From contig NZ_JALKCH010000010.1 of the NCBI RefSeq assembly GCF_023016805.1, forward strand, positions 124,001 through 188,000: 64,000 nucleotides of DNA. Reading direction: 5' to 3'. Under the pieces are notes generated by a model. The model did no database searches. It was given only the letters and a program-made list of their open reading frames with translations, and was not told the origin of the DNA. Below, one piece after another: positions 8,622-17,801 of the stretch. The stretch comes from Ancylobacter crimeensis. Its GTDB lineage: Bacteria > Pseudomonadota > Alphaproteobacteria > Rhizobiales > Xanthobacteraceae. The position numbers were made by a program, and so were the translations under genes. Positions within the stretch are counted from its first letter, which is position 1. Each line of letters starts with the position of its first letter.

Positions 8622-9379
8622 TGTCTCAGCAGCGCGTCGAAGAGCGGCAGGGAGCCGAACGCCGCCGCGCCGATCACCACATAGGCGGCGATGCGGTAGT
8701 GCCGGTCCGAGGCGCGCGCGAAGGCATGTGAGCCGAGCCACAGGCCGGCGGCATAGAGCGGGCCGAGCAGAAGCGAGAGCTTCAGGACCTGCCAGGTGAA
8801 CAGCCCGCCAAGCGCATAGGCGAGGGCGCTCGCCAGCGTGGCGATGAAGAAGAAGCCGAACAGGTTCAGGCGAACCTGCGTCGCGTTGTGGCGGCTGCCG
8901 AGCCAGTAGGCCACCACCACCGGTCCGGACATCTGCGCCGCCCCGCCGAACACGCCCGCCGCCGCCCCGACGACGAGACTGCCCCACCAGCGCACCTGAC
9001 CGCTATGCCGCCAGCCGGACACCAGCAGCGCCAGGAGCGCGAGCGCCAGCCCGGACAGGCACCAGCGCAGCGTCGTCGGGTCCATCTGCTTCAGCAGCGC
9101 GACCCCGAGCGGCACGGTCAGCACCGCCCCGATGCCGAGCGGCGCGACCTCGCCCCAGGTGCAGCGCGGCAGCGCGCGGGTCACGATGGGCGCGGTCATC
9201 GCGGTATCGACGATCAGCAGCGCCGGCACCGCCACCTCGGGCCCGAAGGCGGCGCTCACCAGCGGCACGAAGATCAGCGCGCCGCCGAAACCGGAAAAGC
9301 CGCGGGTGATGCCGGCGATGAGGGAGGCGGTCGCGGCCCAGATGAGGGCGAAGTCGAGCGGCATGACGTCAAGGGACAT
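8618..9379 (-). CDS. TauE/SafE family sulfite/anion exporter-like permease
   Basis: About 253 residues with roughly seven to eight hydrophobic helices. The N-terminal repeat motif LIAGITRGFSGFGGALIFVP and the second repeat GAAAGVFGGAAQMSGPVVV are typical of the TauE/SafE (DUF81) family, which moves organosulfur compounds or sulfite across the inner membrane. Substrate unknown. The ATG giving MSLDVMPLDFALIW was chosen; an upstream in-frame extension is low-complexity and overlaps a 15-bp tandem repeat, so it is unlikely to be translated. Confidence 0.8.
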   Translation of the reverse strand: MSLDVMPLDFALIWAATASLIAGITRGFSGFGGALIFVPLVSAAFGPEVAVPALLIVDTAMTAPIVTRALPRCTWGEVAPLGIGAVLTVPLGVALLKQMDPTTLRWCLSGLALALLALLVSGWRHSGQVRWWGSLVVGAAAGVFGGAAQMSGPVVVAYWLGSRHNATQVRLNLFGFFFIATLASALAYALGGLFTWQVLKLSLLLGPLYAAGLWLGSHAFARASDRHYRIAAYVVIGAAAFGSLPLFDALLRH

Positions 9380-9976
9380 GGAGGCAACGCTGTCGGAGGG
9401 AACGCTGTCGGAGGGGGTGGGCCGAGGTGGGAGCCGCGGGGATGGACCCGGCACGGAGGGGGATCGAGCGCGGCGAACGGAAGCCATCGCGGCGGTCGGT
9501 GCCTCCGGAGGGGAGGCGGTTTGATGGAGCCGACGCAGCGCTCAAATCGTCGGCCCGGCGTGGAAGGGCAGGAAACCACGCCCGCTGTCATGCCGCCGGC
9601 AAACAGCAGAACGGGCCGCAGGACCGGAGGCCCGGGCAAGCCGATTCCAGAGCCCGGATTTTGGCCTCAGACGCCCGGAATATCAAGATTCATCCCTGCC
9701 TCCAGCTCTTTTCGCGGACTGAGGAACGTCTGCGTGTTCGCCGCGGTGGTTCGATGACCGGCCATTGCCCGGCATCGTCCCGCATCCTCGAACGCGGGCG
9801 GCGGGCGCGAGGTGCCGGTGCGATGCCGTCTCCGGGTGCTCCCCCCGGCGATCCATCAGCGTTCGCGCATTCATCCATCGCCAAGACTTGTTTGTCGTGC
9901 CGGCCCGAAGACGCCAGAGTGCGCGCGCGTCGCGCGTCGTTCTGCACTTCCCGAACGCGCGAGCCGGGATGCCTTC
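9380..9976. other. Intergenic stretch with a two-copy 15-bp tandem repeat, no gene recognised
   Basis: Just upstream of the TauE-like start, AACGCTGTCGGAGGG occurs twice in direct tandem (9386-9400 and 9401-9415). The remaining stretch to the EamA gene is crossed by Arg/Pro-rich open frames on both strands without ribosome-binding sites or family resemblance. I see no RNA gene in it. Confidence 0.5.
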
Positions 9977-10990
9977 ATGAGCCTGTGTTCCTCCTCGACC
10001 GAAGCCGGCCTCCACGATGCCGCGCAGCGTGCCGCCGCTGCGCAGACGGCGGCCGCGCAGGATGCCGCCGTTCTCGCCGCGGCGCGTGCCGCCTTTCGCG
10101 ACCGCCTGCTCGGCATAGGCGGGGCGCTGCTCGCGGTCACCATCTGGGGCGGCTGGATCGTGTCCACCCGCCACGCGGTGCATGGCCACATGACGCCGGC
10201 GGCGGTGGGCTGGCTGCGCTTCGTGGTGTCCGGCGTGGTGCTGGCGCCGTTCTGGCTGAAGGTCGGGTTCTGGCCGAAGCGCAACCTCGTGCCCTTCCTG
10301 TTCTGTTTCTTCGGCGCCGGCGGCCTCTTCTTCCTCGTGGTCGGCAATGCGATGCGGTTCGTGCCGGCGGCCGATGTCGGCCCGCTGCTGCCCGGCACCA
10401 TGCCGCTCATCGTGGCGCTGGTGTCGGTGGTGTGGTTCCGCGAGCGGCTGGGCCCGATGCGCGCGCTCGGCTTCGCCTGCATCGCGCTCGGCGTGCTCAC
10501 CCTGAGCGGGCGCGGCCTGATGGAGCCGGCCGACGGCGCGTGGCGCGGCCATCTGCTGCTCCTGCTCGGCGCCACCATGTGGGCCGGCTATACGCTCGCC
10601 TTTCCCCGCACCGGGCTGAAAGTCACCGAGCTGGTGGGGCTGGTGGGGCTGTGGTCGACGCTTATCCTCACGCCCTACGGCCTGCCGGGCGTGATCGACG
10701 CGGTGCAGGCGGGTTATGGCGGGGAGGTGCTGTTCCAGCTTCTCATGCAGGGCCTGCTGTCCGGCGTCGTCGCGCTGATGGGGTTCGGGACCGCGCTGGA
10801 AAAGCTCGGCTCCTCGCGTGCCGCCGCCTTCACCGGGCTTGTGCCGGCGCTGGCGACGGTGATCGCCATTCCGGTGCTGGGCGAGCATCCCGATGTGCCG
10901 GCGATCATCGGCGTGGTGGCCTCCGGCATCGGTGTCGCGCTGGCGAGCGGGGCGCTCGGCACGCGTCGACTCAAGGTCGCGCGCTCTTAA
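9977..10990 (+). CDS. EamA/DMT superfamily transporter
   Basis: A 337-residue inner membrane protein with about ten predicted helices in two EamA repeats (first repeat [20 protein letters not shown], second beginning [16 protein letters not shown]). The first 45 residues are an Ala/Gln-rich, non-membrane extension unusual for the family; a later internal start is possible but no methionine lies before the first helix. Such permeases export amino acids, nucleotides or other metabolites; substrate unknown. The gene is upstream of ruvC but separated from it by an SOS promoter. Confidence 0.8.
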   Translation: MSLCSSSTEAGLHDAAQRAAAAQTAAAQDAAVLAAARAAFRDRLLGIGGALLAVTIWGGWIVSTRHAVHGHMTPAAVGWLRFVVSGVVLAPFWLKVGFWPKRNLVPFLFCFFGAGGLFFLVVGNAMRFVPAADVGPLLPGTMPLIVALVSVVWFRERLGPMRALGFACIALGVLTLSGRGLMEPADGAWRGHLLLLLGATMWAGYTLAFPRTGLKVTELVGLVGLWSTLILTPYGLPGVIDAVQAGYGGEVLFQLLMQGLLSGVVALMGFGTALEKLGSSRAAAFTGLVPALATVIAIPVLGEHPDVPAIIGVVASGIGVALASGALGTRRLKVARS

Positions 10991-11046
10991 CCGCACGTTC
11001 ACCATAACCGCCGGCCAAGGAGCGGTGAGTGCGGACGGCTCTAGCC

Positions 11047-11061
11047 GTTCGTCCTTTGTTC
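11047..11061 (+). promoter_or_regulatory. LexA (SOS) box upstream of ruvC
   Basis: GTTC at 11047-11050, seven bases, then GTTC at 11058-11061: the direct-repeat operator used by alphaproteobacterial LexA. It lies 15 bp before the ruvC start codon, where repressor binding would block transcription of ruvCAB. Confidence 0.85.
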
Positions 11062-11075
11062 GGCTACGCCGAAGC

Positions 11076-11618
11076 ATGGCGACCGCACCGATTCGCATTC
11101 TGGGCCTCGATCCGGGCCTCCGCCGCACCGGGTGGGGGCTGATCGAGGCCATTGGCTCGCGGCTGGGCTTCATCGCCTGCGGCGCCGTGCTGCCGCCGGA
11201 AGATGCCCCCCTCGCCACCCGCCTCGCTTTGCTGCATGAAGGGCTGGCCCAGGTCATCTCCCGCTATGCCCCGGACGAGGCGGCGGTGGAGGAGACCTTC
11301 GTGAACGTGAACCCCGCCTCGACGCTGAAGCTCGGCCAGGCGCGCGGCGTGGTGATGCTTACCCCGGCGCTGGCCGGGATCCCGGTTGCGGAATATGCGG
11401 CGCTGCTGGTGAAGAAGACCGTCGTCGGCTCCGGCCGCGCCGAGAAGGCGCAGATCCGCATGATGATCAAGGTGCTGCTGCCGACCTCGAAGGTGGAGAG
11501 CGACGATGCCGCCGATGCGCTTGCGGTCGCGGTGACCCATGCGCAGCATAGGGGTCCCGCCGCGCTGCGCGCCGCCGCCCTCGCGCGCAGCGGCACGGTG
11601 GCGACCGGCCGGGCCTGA
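11076..11618 (+). CDS. ruvC: Holliday junction resolvase RuvC
   Basis: A 180-residue endonuclease that cleaves Holliday junctions in concert with RuvAB. The N-terminal [17 protein letters not shown] carries the first catalytic Asp; [21 protein letters not shown] carries the Glu; and [17 protein letters not shown] carries the C-terminal acidic pair. The ATG giving [10 protein letters not shown] is used; the open frame upstream runs through the LexA box and is not coding. First gene of ruvCAB, with 9 bases to ruvA. Confidence 0.97.
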   Translation: MATAPIRILGLDPGLRRTGWGLIEAIGSRLGFIACGAVLPPEDAPLATRLALLHEGLAQVISRYAPDEAAVEETFVNVNPASTLKLGQARGVVMLTPALAGIPVAEYAALLVKKTVVGSGRAEKAQIRMMIKVLLPTSKVESDDAADALAVAVTHAQHRGPAALRAAALARSGTVATGRA

Positions 11619-11627
11619 GGACATGCG

Positions 11628-12242
11628 ATGATCGGCAAACTGAAGGGCATCGTCGACAGCACGGGCGAGGACCACGCCATCCTCGACGTGCAGGGCGTCG
11701 GCTATCTGGTGCACTGCTCCGGGCGCACGTTGCGCACGCTGAACGCCGGCGAGGCGGCGACGCTGTTCATCGAAACCTATGTGCGCGAGGACATGATCCG
11801 GCTCTACGGTTTCACCAGCGCGACGGAAAAGGAGTGGTTCGGCCTGCTCCAGCACGTGCAGGGGGTCGGTTCCAAGGTGGCGTTGTCGGTGCTCTCGGTG
11901 CTGTCGCCGGCGGAGCTCGCCAATGCGGTGGCGGTCGGCGACAAGGCGATGGTGGCGCGGGCGAACGGGGTGGGCCCCCGTGTGGCGGCGCGCATCGTGA
12001 CCGAGCTGAAGGACAAGGCACCCGCCTTCGCGACGGTCGATCCGGCGGTGGCGGGGCTCGCGGGCGCCATCGAGGCGAAGTCCGCTCTGGCGCCGGTGGC
12101 GGATGCCGTCTCGGCCCTCGTCAATCTCGGCTATGCCCAGTTGCAGGCCAGCGTCGCGGTGGCTGCCGCGATGCGCGAATTGGGGGAGGATGCCGACACC
12201 GCCCGCCTGATCCGCGCCGGGCTGAAGGAGCTGGCACGGTGA
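11628..12242 (+). CDS. ruvA: Holliday junction branch migration protein RuvA
   Basis: A 204-residue protein beginning [20 protein letters not shown], the OB-fold domain I. Domain II has two helix-hairpin-helix motifs ([30 protein letters not shown]), followed by a flexible linker and a C-terminal domain III ([16 protein letters not shown]) that contacts RuvB. RuvA tetramers hold the four-way junction while RuvB pumps DNA. It lies between ruvC and ruvB in the SOS operon. Confidence 0.97.
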   Translation: MIGKLKGIVDSTGEDHAILDVQGVGYLVHCSGRTLRTLNAGEAATLFIETYVREDMIRLYGFTSATEKEWFGLLQHVQGVGSKVALSVLSVLSPAELANAVAVGDKAMVARANGVGPRVAARIVTELKDKAPAFATVDPAVAGLAGAIEAKSALAPVADAVSALVNLGYAQLQASVAVAAAMRELGEDADTARLIRAGLKELAR

Positions 12243-12324
12243 GGCCGGCCTGCGCGAAGTGCCTGAAGGGTGGCTGGACTCATTACCCACCACACTGCAC
12301 TCATCGGACCGCGGGGATTGGGGC

Positions 12325-13362
12325 ATGAGCAATGATCGGCTCATCACTTCCGAGCGGCGGGACGAGGACACGGCGGAGACCTCGCTGCGCCCGCAGATGC
12401 TGGCCGAATTCGTCGGCCAGGAGCAGGCGCGGGCCAATCTTGACGTCTTCATCAAAGCGGCGAAATCGCGCGGCGAGGCGCTCGACCACGTGCTGTTCGT
12501 GGGGCCGCCCGGATTGGGAAAAACCACGCTGGCTCAAATCGTTGCGCGGGAGTTGGGGGTCGGTTTCCGTTCCACCTCCGGTCCCGTCATCGCCAAGGCC
12601 GGCGACCTCGCGGCCCTTCTGACCGGGCTGGAGGAGCGCGATGTATTGTTCATCGACGAGATTCACCGCCTCAATCCAGCGGTGGAGGAAATTCTCTACC
12701 CGGCGATGGAAGATTACGAGCTGGATCTGATCATCGGAGAGGGGCCTGCGGCGCGTTCGGTAAAGATTTCTCTCTCGAAATTCACGCTTGTCGGCGCGAC
12801 GACACGCTCCGGATTGCTGACGACACCTTTACGTGACCGTTTTGGCATTCCGATCCGGCTGAATTTCTATACGGTCGACGAACTGACCTTGGTCGTTACA
12901 CGCGGTGCGCGGGTTCTTGGCATCGCGATCACACCCGACGGCGCCCGCGAGATCGCCCGCCGCGCCCGCGGCACCCCGCGCATCGCCGGGCGCCTTCTGC
13001 GTCGGGTGCGGGATTTCGCGCTGGTGGCAGGGCGCAGCGCCATCGACCAGGTGGCCGCGGACCATGCGCTGCGCCATCTTGAGGTCGACCAGGCCGGTCT
13101 CGACCAGATGGACCGGCGATATCTGTCAATGATCGCAATGAATTACGGTGGTGGCCCGGTCGGCGTCGAAACCATCGCGGCGGCGCTGTCGGAGCCGCGC
13201 GACGCCATCGAGGAGATCATCGAGCCCTATCTGGTGCAGCAGGGTTTCGTGCAGCGCACTCCCAGGGGGCGCGTGTTGACGGCGCATGCCTTCAAGCACC
13301 TGGGACTTGCGGTGCCGACCACGACCGCGCAAATGCCCCTTTTCGATCAAGGGGATGACTGA
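12325..13362 (+). CDS. ruvB: Holliday junction branch migration ATPase RuvB
   Basis: A 345-residue AAA+ motor starting [20 protein letters not shown]. Walker A is [12 protein letters not shown], Walker [10 protein letters not shown], sensor 1 GATTRSG and the arginine finger region TPLRDRFG; the C-terminal winged helix ([17 protein letters not shown]) is present. An in-frame ATG 22 codons upstream exists, but family length and the GGGGATTGGGGC region before 12325 favour the downstream start. Last gene of ruvCAB. Confidence 0.97.
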   Translation: MSNDRLITSERRDEDTAETSLRPQMLAEFVGQEQARANLDVFIKAAKSRGEALDHVLFVGPPGLGKTTLAQIVARELGVGFRSTSGPVIAKAGDLAALLTGLEERDVLFIDEIHRLNPAVEEILYPAMEDYELDLIIGEGPAARSVKISLSKFTLVGATTRSGLLTTPLRDRFGIPIRLNFYTVDELTLVVTRGARVLGIAITPDGAREIARRARGTPRIAGRLLRRVRDFALVAGRSAIDQVAADHALRHLEVDQAGLDQMDRRYLSMIAMNYGGGPVGVETIAAALSEPRDAIEEIIEPYLVQQGFVQRTPRGRVLTAHAFKHLGLAVPTTTAQMPLFDQGDD

Positions 13363-13404
13363 TGTTGTCGACGCGCGGCCGGCAGTGATGTAAGGGCTCG
13401 AGAC

Positions 13405-14037
13405 ATGAGCTGGTCCAGAGGCGGCGAATCCCGCTCCTATCATCACGGCAATCTGCGCGAAGCCCTGATGAAGGCGGCGCTGGAGCTGATTGCCGAGCGC
13501 GGTCCCACGGGCGTCACCTTCGCAGAGGCGGCGCGCCGTGCCGGGGTCAGCCCCGCCGCGCCCTATCGGCATTTCCGCGATCGCGACGACCTGCTCGCCA
13601 CCGTTGCCGCCGCCGGCTTCGACCGTCTCGGCGCGGCTCTTCTGACGGGTTGGGATGATGGAAAGCCCAGCCCGGCCAAGGCCTTCGAGCGAATGGGCCG
13701 GGCCTATCTCGACTTTGCCCGCACCCACCCTGCCGACTATGTCGCCATGTTCGAGAGCGGCATCGGGATGGAGGGCAATGCGCCGCTCCAGCAGGCGAGC
13801 CAGCGTGCCTTCGGCGCGTTGCGCGAGGCCGCGGAGGCGGTGGTCGCCGCCATGCCGGGCGAGGCGCGCCCTCCGGCCCTGATGGTGGCGCTGCACACCT
13901 GGGCGATGGCGCACGGCGTCGCGTCGCTCTTCGGCCGTGCCGACAATGCGCGGCGCAAGACGCCGATGCCTCCCGAGGAACTGCTGGAGGCAGCTTTCCT
14001 CGTCTATCTCAAGGGCTTGGGCGCGCCGACCGGCTGA
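13405..14037 (+). CDS. TetR/AcrR family transcriptional regulator with WHG-type C-terminal domain
   Basis: A 210-residue repressor-like protein. Its N-terminal helix-turn-helix spans about residues 13-60 ([40 protein letters not shown]). The C-terminal ligand domain contains HTWAMAHGVASLF, matching the WHG subfamily signature. The regulated genes are unknown; the nearest candidates are itself and the following DUF2852 gene. Separate from ruvB by 42 bp. Confidence 0.88.
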   Translation: MSWSRGGESRSYHHGNLREALMKAALELIAERGPTGVTFAEAARRAGVSPAAPYRHFRDRDDLLATVAAAGFDRLGAALLTGWDDGKPSPAKAFERMGRAYLDFARTHPADYVAMFESGIGMEGNAPLQQASQRAFGALREAAEAVVAAMPGEARPPALMVALHTWAMAHGVASLFGRADNARRKTPMPPEELLEAAFLVYLKGLGAPTG

Positions 14038-14175
14038 AGTCGCCCTTCTTCAACGGACTGTGATCATGCCGCGATTCCCGCCGGGCATGCGTGGCCATTG
14101 ACAGATCGGCGTCGCGCATCTAGCTATGTAAATGTGATTAACATTCACGTTGGACCTCACCAGGACACGATAGCC

Positions 14176-14598
14176 ATGGACTTCGCTCAGAAGCTCGACA
14201 CGTATGGCAGGCCGGCCTGGATCGCGCTGACGGTGCTGGGCTTCATGGCCTGGTGGCCCCTCGGCCTTGCGGTCCTGGCTTTTTCGATAGGGAGTGGACG
14301 CATGGGTTGCCGCAGCCGCCGCGATTTCAGTGACTGGCAGGAACGGGGGCGTGACGCCTTCCGCAGCGCCTTCGGCGGGAATTTCCGCCGTGGGTTCCGC
14401 CCCAGCGGCAATGCCGCCTTCGACGACTATCGCGAGGAGACGCTGCGCCGCCTCGAGGATGAGGAACGCGAGTTCGCCACCTTCCTCGACCGGCTGCGCC
14501 AGGCCAAGGACAAGGCCGAGTTCGACCAGTTCATGACCGAGCGCCGCAACCGTCCGGCGCAGGAGCGTCCCGAGCCTGTGAACGGCACTGACAACTGA
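14176..14598 (+). CDS. DUF2852 domain protein, single-span membrane protein
   Basis: A 140-residue protein starting MDFAQKLDTYGRPAWIALTV. One or two hydrophobic segments (about residues 13-40) contain the family pattern FMAWWPLGLAVLAF. A basic region and a C-terminal charged helix (YREETLRRLEDEEREFATFL) follow, probably coiled coil. The family is largely confined to alphaproteobacteria and has no known function. The frame is open 26 codons further upstream, without a ribosome-binding site. A strong hairpin terminator follows. Confidence 0.8.
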   Translation: MDFAQKLDTYGRPAWIALTVLGFMAWWPLGLAVLAFSIGSGRMGCRSRRDFSDWQERGRDAFRSAFGGNFRRGFRPSGNAAFDDYREETLRRLEDEEREFATFLDRLRQAKDKAEFDQFMTERRNRPAQERPEPVNGTDN

Positions 14599-14636
14599 TC
14601 GCCCGGGGCAATGCCCCAGCGTTACCGCTCATTTGC

Positions 14637-14673
14637 GCCGCGCCCTTTGTTCACAAGGGGCGCGGCGTCGTTT
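14637..14673 (+). terminator. Hairpin terminator after the DUF2852 gene
   Basis: A 13-bp stem, GCCGCGCCCTTTG with CAAGGGGCGCGGC (one G-T pair), closed by the loop TTCA and followed by GTCGTTT. It sits between the DUF2852 stop and ybgC, so ybgC probably has its own promoter or reads through. Confidence 0.75.
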
Positions 14674-14684
14674 ATGAGGGCGCC

Positions 14685-15197
14685 ATGACCGATATGCGCC
14701 CGACCTTATCCGCCGCCGATCCCTACCTGTCGCTCGCCGGGCGCATCGTGCCGGGCGGCCATGTGCTGCCGCTTCGGGTCTATTACGAGGATACCGACTT
14801 CACCGGCATCGTTTACCACGCCAACTATCTGAAATTCATGGAGCGCGGGCGCTCGGACCATTTGCGCCTGATCGGCGTGAACCAGAGCGAGCTGTTCGGG
14901 CAGGCGCTGGAGGAAGCGCCCGGCTTCGCCTTCGTGGTCCGCTCCCTGAGCATCGACTATCTGCGCCCCGCCCGTTTCGACGACGTGCTTGAGGTGCATA
15001 CCAGCCCTTCCGAGGTCGCCGGCGCCTCCATCACCCTGCACCAGAAGGTGATGAGGGATAAGGAACTGCTGGTCGAGGCAAAGGTGAAGGTCGCCTTCAT
15101 CTCGCAGGGCCGCGCCCGCCGCATCCCGGATGCCTTGCGCGCCGCGATGAAGGCGACGCAGGAAGAGGCTGCGCGACAGGGCGCTCGTCCGGACTGA
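14685..15197 (+). CDS. ybgC: Tol-Pal system-associated acyl-CoA thioesterase YbgC
   Basis: A 170-residue hotdog-fold thioesterase. The signature YYEDTDFTGIVYHANYLKFM contains the catalytic Asp of the 4-hydroxybenzoyl-CoA-thioesterase-like group, followed by ERGRSDHLRLIG. YbgC hydrolyses short acyl-CoAs or acyl-ACP and interacts with phospholipid metabolism; it is the conserved first gene of the tol-pal cluster. Here 370 bp separate it from tolQ, more than usual. Confidence 0.93.
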   Translation: MTDMRPTLSAADPYLSLAGRIVPGGHVLPLRVYYEDTDFTGIVYHANYLKFMERGRSDHLRLIGVNQSELFGQALEEAPGFAFVVRSLSIDYLRPARFDDVLEVHTSPSEVAGASITLHQKVMRDKELLVEAKVKVAFISQGRARRIPDALRAAMKATQEEAARQGARPD

Positions 15198-15568
15198 CGA
15201 CCTCGCCGCGCATAAACCGAATTGCCCTGCGAAACACCGCCGCCAAAGGTGTTGCAATGCGGCAACGTAACCCGGTGTTAACCCTGATCTGGCTTAAGTG
15301 GGGTTAACGCGGGTCGCGCCACGCCCAAGTTTCGTCGGATTCCACGCCGAACAACGGCTTGCGTTGGGGTACGGGCCTCGACGGTGGCGTCGCGTCCCCA
15401 GGTGATCCGTCGCCCCGCCGGGCTTGGCGAGCCTTGGTCGACGAACCCGGCCTTGGTCCGCGAACCCGACTCCGGTCCGCGGACTCCTTGGTCGAATTGC
15501 CTTGGTAACGTTTTTCGGGTCGGCGCGAGCCGGGCGATGCGCCGGTATTGGTGCGAGGTTTTGATCAG
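15198..15568. other. Promoter region between ybgC and tolQ with inverted and direct repeats
   Basis: No gene is seen. It holds GTTGC-N6-GCAAC (15251-15266), the larger inverted repeat described separately, and an imperfect direct repeat: GCCTTGGTCGACGAACCCG at 15431-15449 is followed by a near copy at 15450-15468, with further CCTTGGT copies near 15485 and 15500. The lower GC around 15270-15310 is consistent with a promoter for tolQRAB. Confidence 0.55.
15277..15308. promoter_or_regulatory. Perfect inverted repeat GTTAACCC-N16-GGGTTAAC, candidate operator of tol genes
   Basis: GTTAACCC at 15277-15284 and GGGTTAAC at 15301-15308 are exact reverse complements. The spacer contains CTTAAG. TTAA half-sites recall CtrA boxes, but the spacings (6 and 12 bases) do not match the TTAA-N7-TTAA consensus, so the binding protein is unknown. 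Confidence 0.5.
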
Positions 15569-16282
15569 ATGAATCCTGCCGACGTGGCCCAGACGGCGAT
15601 GGCCGCTCCGAGTGCCGATCTTTCGCTTATCGGCCTGTTCCTGCAGGCGCATTTCATCGTCAAGTGCGTGATGGCGGGCCTTATCATCGCGTCGGTGTGG
15701 GTGTGGGCGATCGTCATCGACAAGACGATCCTATTCAGCCGCATGAAGCGACAGATGGATCGTTTCGAGCAGGTGTTCTGGTCCGGGCAGAGCCTCGAGG
15801 AGCTCTACCGTTCGCTGTCCTCGCACCCGAACCACGCCATGGCGGCGATCTTCGTGGCGGCGATGCGGGAATGGAAGCGCTCCTATGAAGGGGGCGCGCG
15901 CTCCTTCGCGGGCCTTACCCAGCGGCTCGACAAGGTGATGGACGTGACCATCGCCCGCGAGGTCGAGCGGCTGGAAAGCCGCCTTCTGGTTCTGGCGACG
16001 GTCGGTTCCGCCGGCCCGTTCATCGGCCTGTTCGGCACGGTGTGGGGCATCATGACCTCGTTCCAGTCGATCGCGGCGTCGAAGAACACCAGCCTCGCGG
16101 TGGTTGCGCCGGGCATCGCGGAGGCCCTTTTCGCGACGGCAATCGGCCTTATCGCCGCCATCCCCGCGACGATTTTCTATAACAGGTTCGTGTCCCAGGT
16201 GAATCGCCAGGCGTTGCGGCTGGAAGGTTTTGCGGACGAGTTCTCCGCCATCCTGTCGCGGCAGATCGACGAACGGGGCTGA
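15569..16282 (+). CDS. tolQ: TolQ, proton-channel subunit of the Tol-Pal system
   Basis: A 237-residue inner membrane protein of the MotA/TolQ/ExbB family with three helices: near residues 28-48 (VMAGLIIASVWVWAIVIDK), about 140-160 (ATVGSAGPFIGLFGTVWGIM) and about 180-200. TolQ pentamers with TolR use the proton gradient to drive TolA, which helps outer membrane constriction at division. The ATG giving MNPADVAQTA is chosen; the frame is open seven codons upstream. Three bases separate it from tolR. Confidence 0.96.
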   Translation: MNPADVAQTAMAAPSADLSLIGLFLQAHFIVKCVMAGLIIASVWVWAIVIDKTILFSRMKRQMDRFEQVFWSGQSLEELYRSLSSHPNHAMAAIFVAAMREWKRSYEGGARSFAGLTQRLDKVMDVTIAREVERLESRLLVLATVGSAGPFIGLFGTVWGIMTSFQSIAASKNTSLAVVAPGIAEALFATAIGLIAAIPATIFYNRFVSQVNRQALRLEGFADEFSAILSRQIDERG

Positions 16283-16285
16283 CAC

Positions 16286-16738
16286 ATGGGCATGGGTGGA
16301 GCCGGAGGAGGGGGCTGGCAGTCGCGCCGCTCGCGCCGGCGCGGCGGCGGGGCCGTCATGGCCGAGATCAACGTCACCCCCATGGTCGACGTGATGCTCG
16401 TGCTGCTCATCATCTTCATGGTGGCGGCGCCGATGCTGACGGTCGGCGTGCCGATCGATCTGCCGCAGAGCGAGGCGAAATCGGTCGACCAGGACAAGGA
16501 GCCGCTGGTCATCTCCATCAACGCCGAGGGCAAGACTTTCCTCGGCGACAGCGAAATCGACCCCAATGAGCTGGTGCCCAAGCTGCAGGCCATCGCCAAG
16601 GCGGGCTATGACGAGCGCATTTTCGTCCGCGCTGACAAGACCGTGAACTATGGCACGGTGGTGAAGGTGATGGGCCGGCTGTCCGGCGCCGGCTTCAAGC
16701 GCGTAGCCCTCGTTTCCGACATCGAGCAGGGGAGCTGA
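16286..16738 (+). CDS. tolR: TolR, proton-channel subunit of the Tol-Pal system
   Basis: A 150-residue ExbD/TolR protein. After a Gly/Arg-rich cytoplasmic stretch, one membrane helix (INVTPMVDVMLVLLIIFMVA) carries the essential Asp of the proton path. The periplasmic domain (VPIDLPQSEAK ... DKTVNYGTVVKVMGRL) is complete. It works in a TolQ5R2-type motor complex. Six bases separate it from tolA. Confidence 0.96.
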   Translation: MGMGGAGGGGWQSRRSRRRGGGAVMAEINVTPMVDVMLVLLIIFMVAAPMLTVGVPIDLPQSEAKSVDQDKEPLVISINAEGKTFLGDSEIDPNELVPKLQAIAKAGYDERIFVRADKTVNYGTVVKVMGRLSGAGFKRVALVSDIEQGS

Positions 16739-16744
16739 GCGGAT

Positions 16745-17764
16745 ATGCGCGCGGGCCTCGTCTCATCGACCGTGCTGCATGGGGGCATCCTCGCCTTCAT
16801 GCTGTTCTCCTTCTCGTCGGCGAAACCGTTCGACGCGATGCAGGAGTCGATGCCCGTCGACATCGTCTCCAATGACGAGCTGTCGCAGATGATGGCCGGC
16901 AAGAAGGATGCGGCGAAGGCGGAGACGCCCAAGCAGGTGGTCGAGAAGGTCGCCCCCGAGCCGAAGCCTGCAGAGAATCTGGACGATCCGATCAGCGACA
17001 AGCCGGAGGTGAAGGCGGCGAACGAGCCTCCTCCGCCTCCGCCCGCGCCGAAGCCACCCGAACCCAAGCCGCCGGAGCCGAAGGTCGTGGAGGCGCCGCC
17101 CGCGCCGCCCAAGCCGGAGCCCAAGCCCCCGGAGGCCAAGCCGGCCCCGACGCCGCCTAAGCCGCCGGACGAGGACGCGCTGAAGACCAAGCCGCCCGAG
17201 CCGAAGAAGGAAGATCCCAAGCCTGAGCAGAAGGTTGCCCAGGTGCCGGAGAAGCCTGCGCCCACGCCGCCGAAGAAGCCGCCACCGCCCAAGCCGGTGG
17301 TGCAGGCGCCGCCGCGCGACCAGCAGCAGGACCGCAAGTTCGACAGCAACCAGATCGCGGCCTTGCTGGACAAGCGCACCCCCTCGCGGCAGGCTTCGAT
17401 CGGGGCGACGATCAATAACACCGCCGCACTCGGCGCGACGACCGGCAGTGCGGCCCGTCTCTCGCAGACCGAGATCGACGCGCTGCGCGCCCGCCTGATG
17501 TCGCTGTGGAATCCCCCGGCCGGTGCATCGAATCCCGAGGAACTGATCGTGACCGTGCGCATCCGTCTCAACCAGGACGGCACGCTGGCCGCGCCTCCCC
17601 AGGTGATGACGTCGGGCGGCAGCAGCTTCTTCATGAGCGCGCGCGAAAGCGCGATCCGCGCCATCTTCCGCGGCCAGCCCTTCGACATGCTGTCGCCGTC
17701 AAAATACGATTCCTGGAAAGACATCGAGATCACGTTCGATCCGCGCGACATGTTCCGTGGTTGA
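16745..17764 (+). CDS. tolA: TolA, periplasm-spanning protein of the Tol-Pal system
   Basis: A 339-residue protein with one N-terminal membrane helix ([18 protein letters not shown], including the SxxxH motif that contacts TolQR). A long central region is dominated by Pro, Lys, Glu and Ala (PKPPEPK-type repeats), replacing the helical domain II of enterobacterial TolA. The C-terminal domain ([20 protein letters not shown], then [19 protein letters not shown]) is a TonB/TolA-like fold that reaches outer membrane Pal. The proline-rich spacer is the alphaproteobacterial form. Confidence 0.93.
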   Translation: MRAGLVSSTVLHGGILAFMLFSFSSAKPFDAMQESMPVDIVSNDELSQMMAGKKDAAKAETPKQVVEKVAPEPKPAENLDDPISDKPEVKAANEPPPPPPAPKPPEPKPPEPKVVEAPPAPPKPEPKPPEAKPAPTPPKPPDEDALKTKPPEPKKEDPKPEQKVAQVPEKPAPTPPKKPPPPKPVVQAPPRDQQQDRKFDSNQIAALLDKRTPSRQASIGATINNTAALGATTGSAARLSQTEIDALRARLMSLWNPPAGASNPEELIVTVRIRLNQDGTLAAPPQVMTSGGSSFFMSARESAIRAIFRGQPFDMLSPSKYDSWKDIEITFDPRDMFRG

Positions 17765-17801
17765 GCGAGCGTGGCGCCATTGCGAATGCCGAGATTTGGA
17801 A

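Noticed and set aside
15277-15308. Canonical CtrA site before tolQ
   Set aside because: TTAA elements are 6 and 12 bases apart, not 7; kept only as an inverted repeat of unknown binder.
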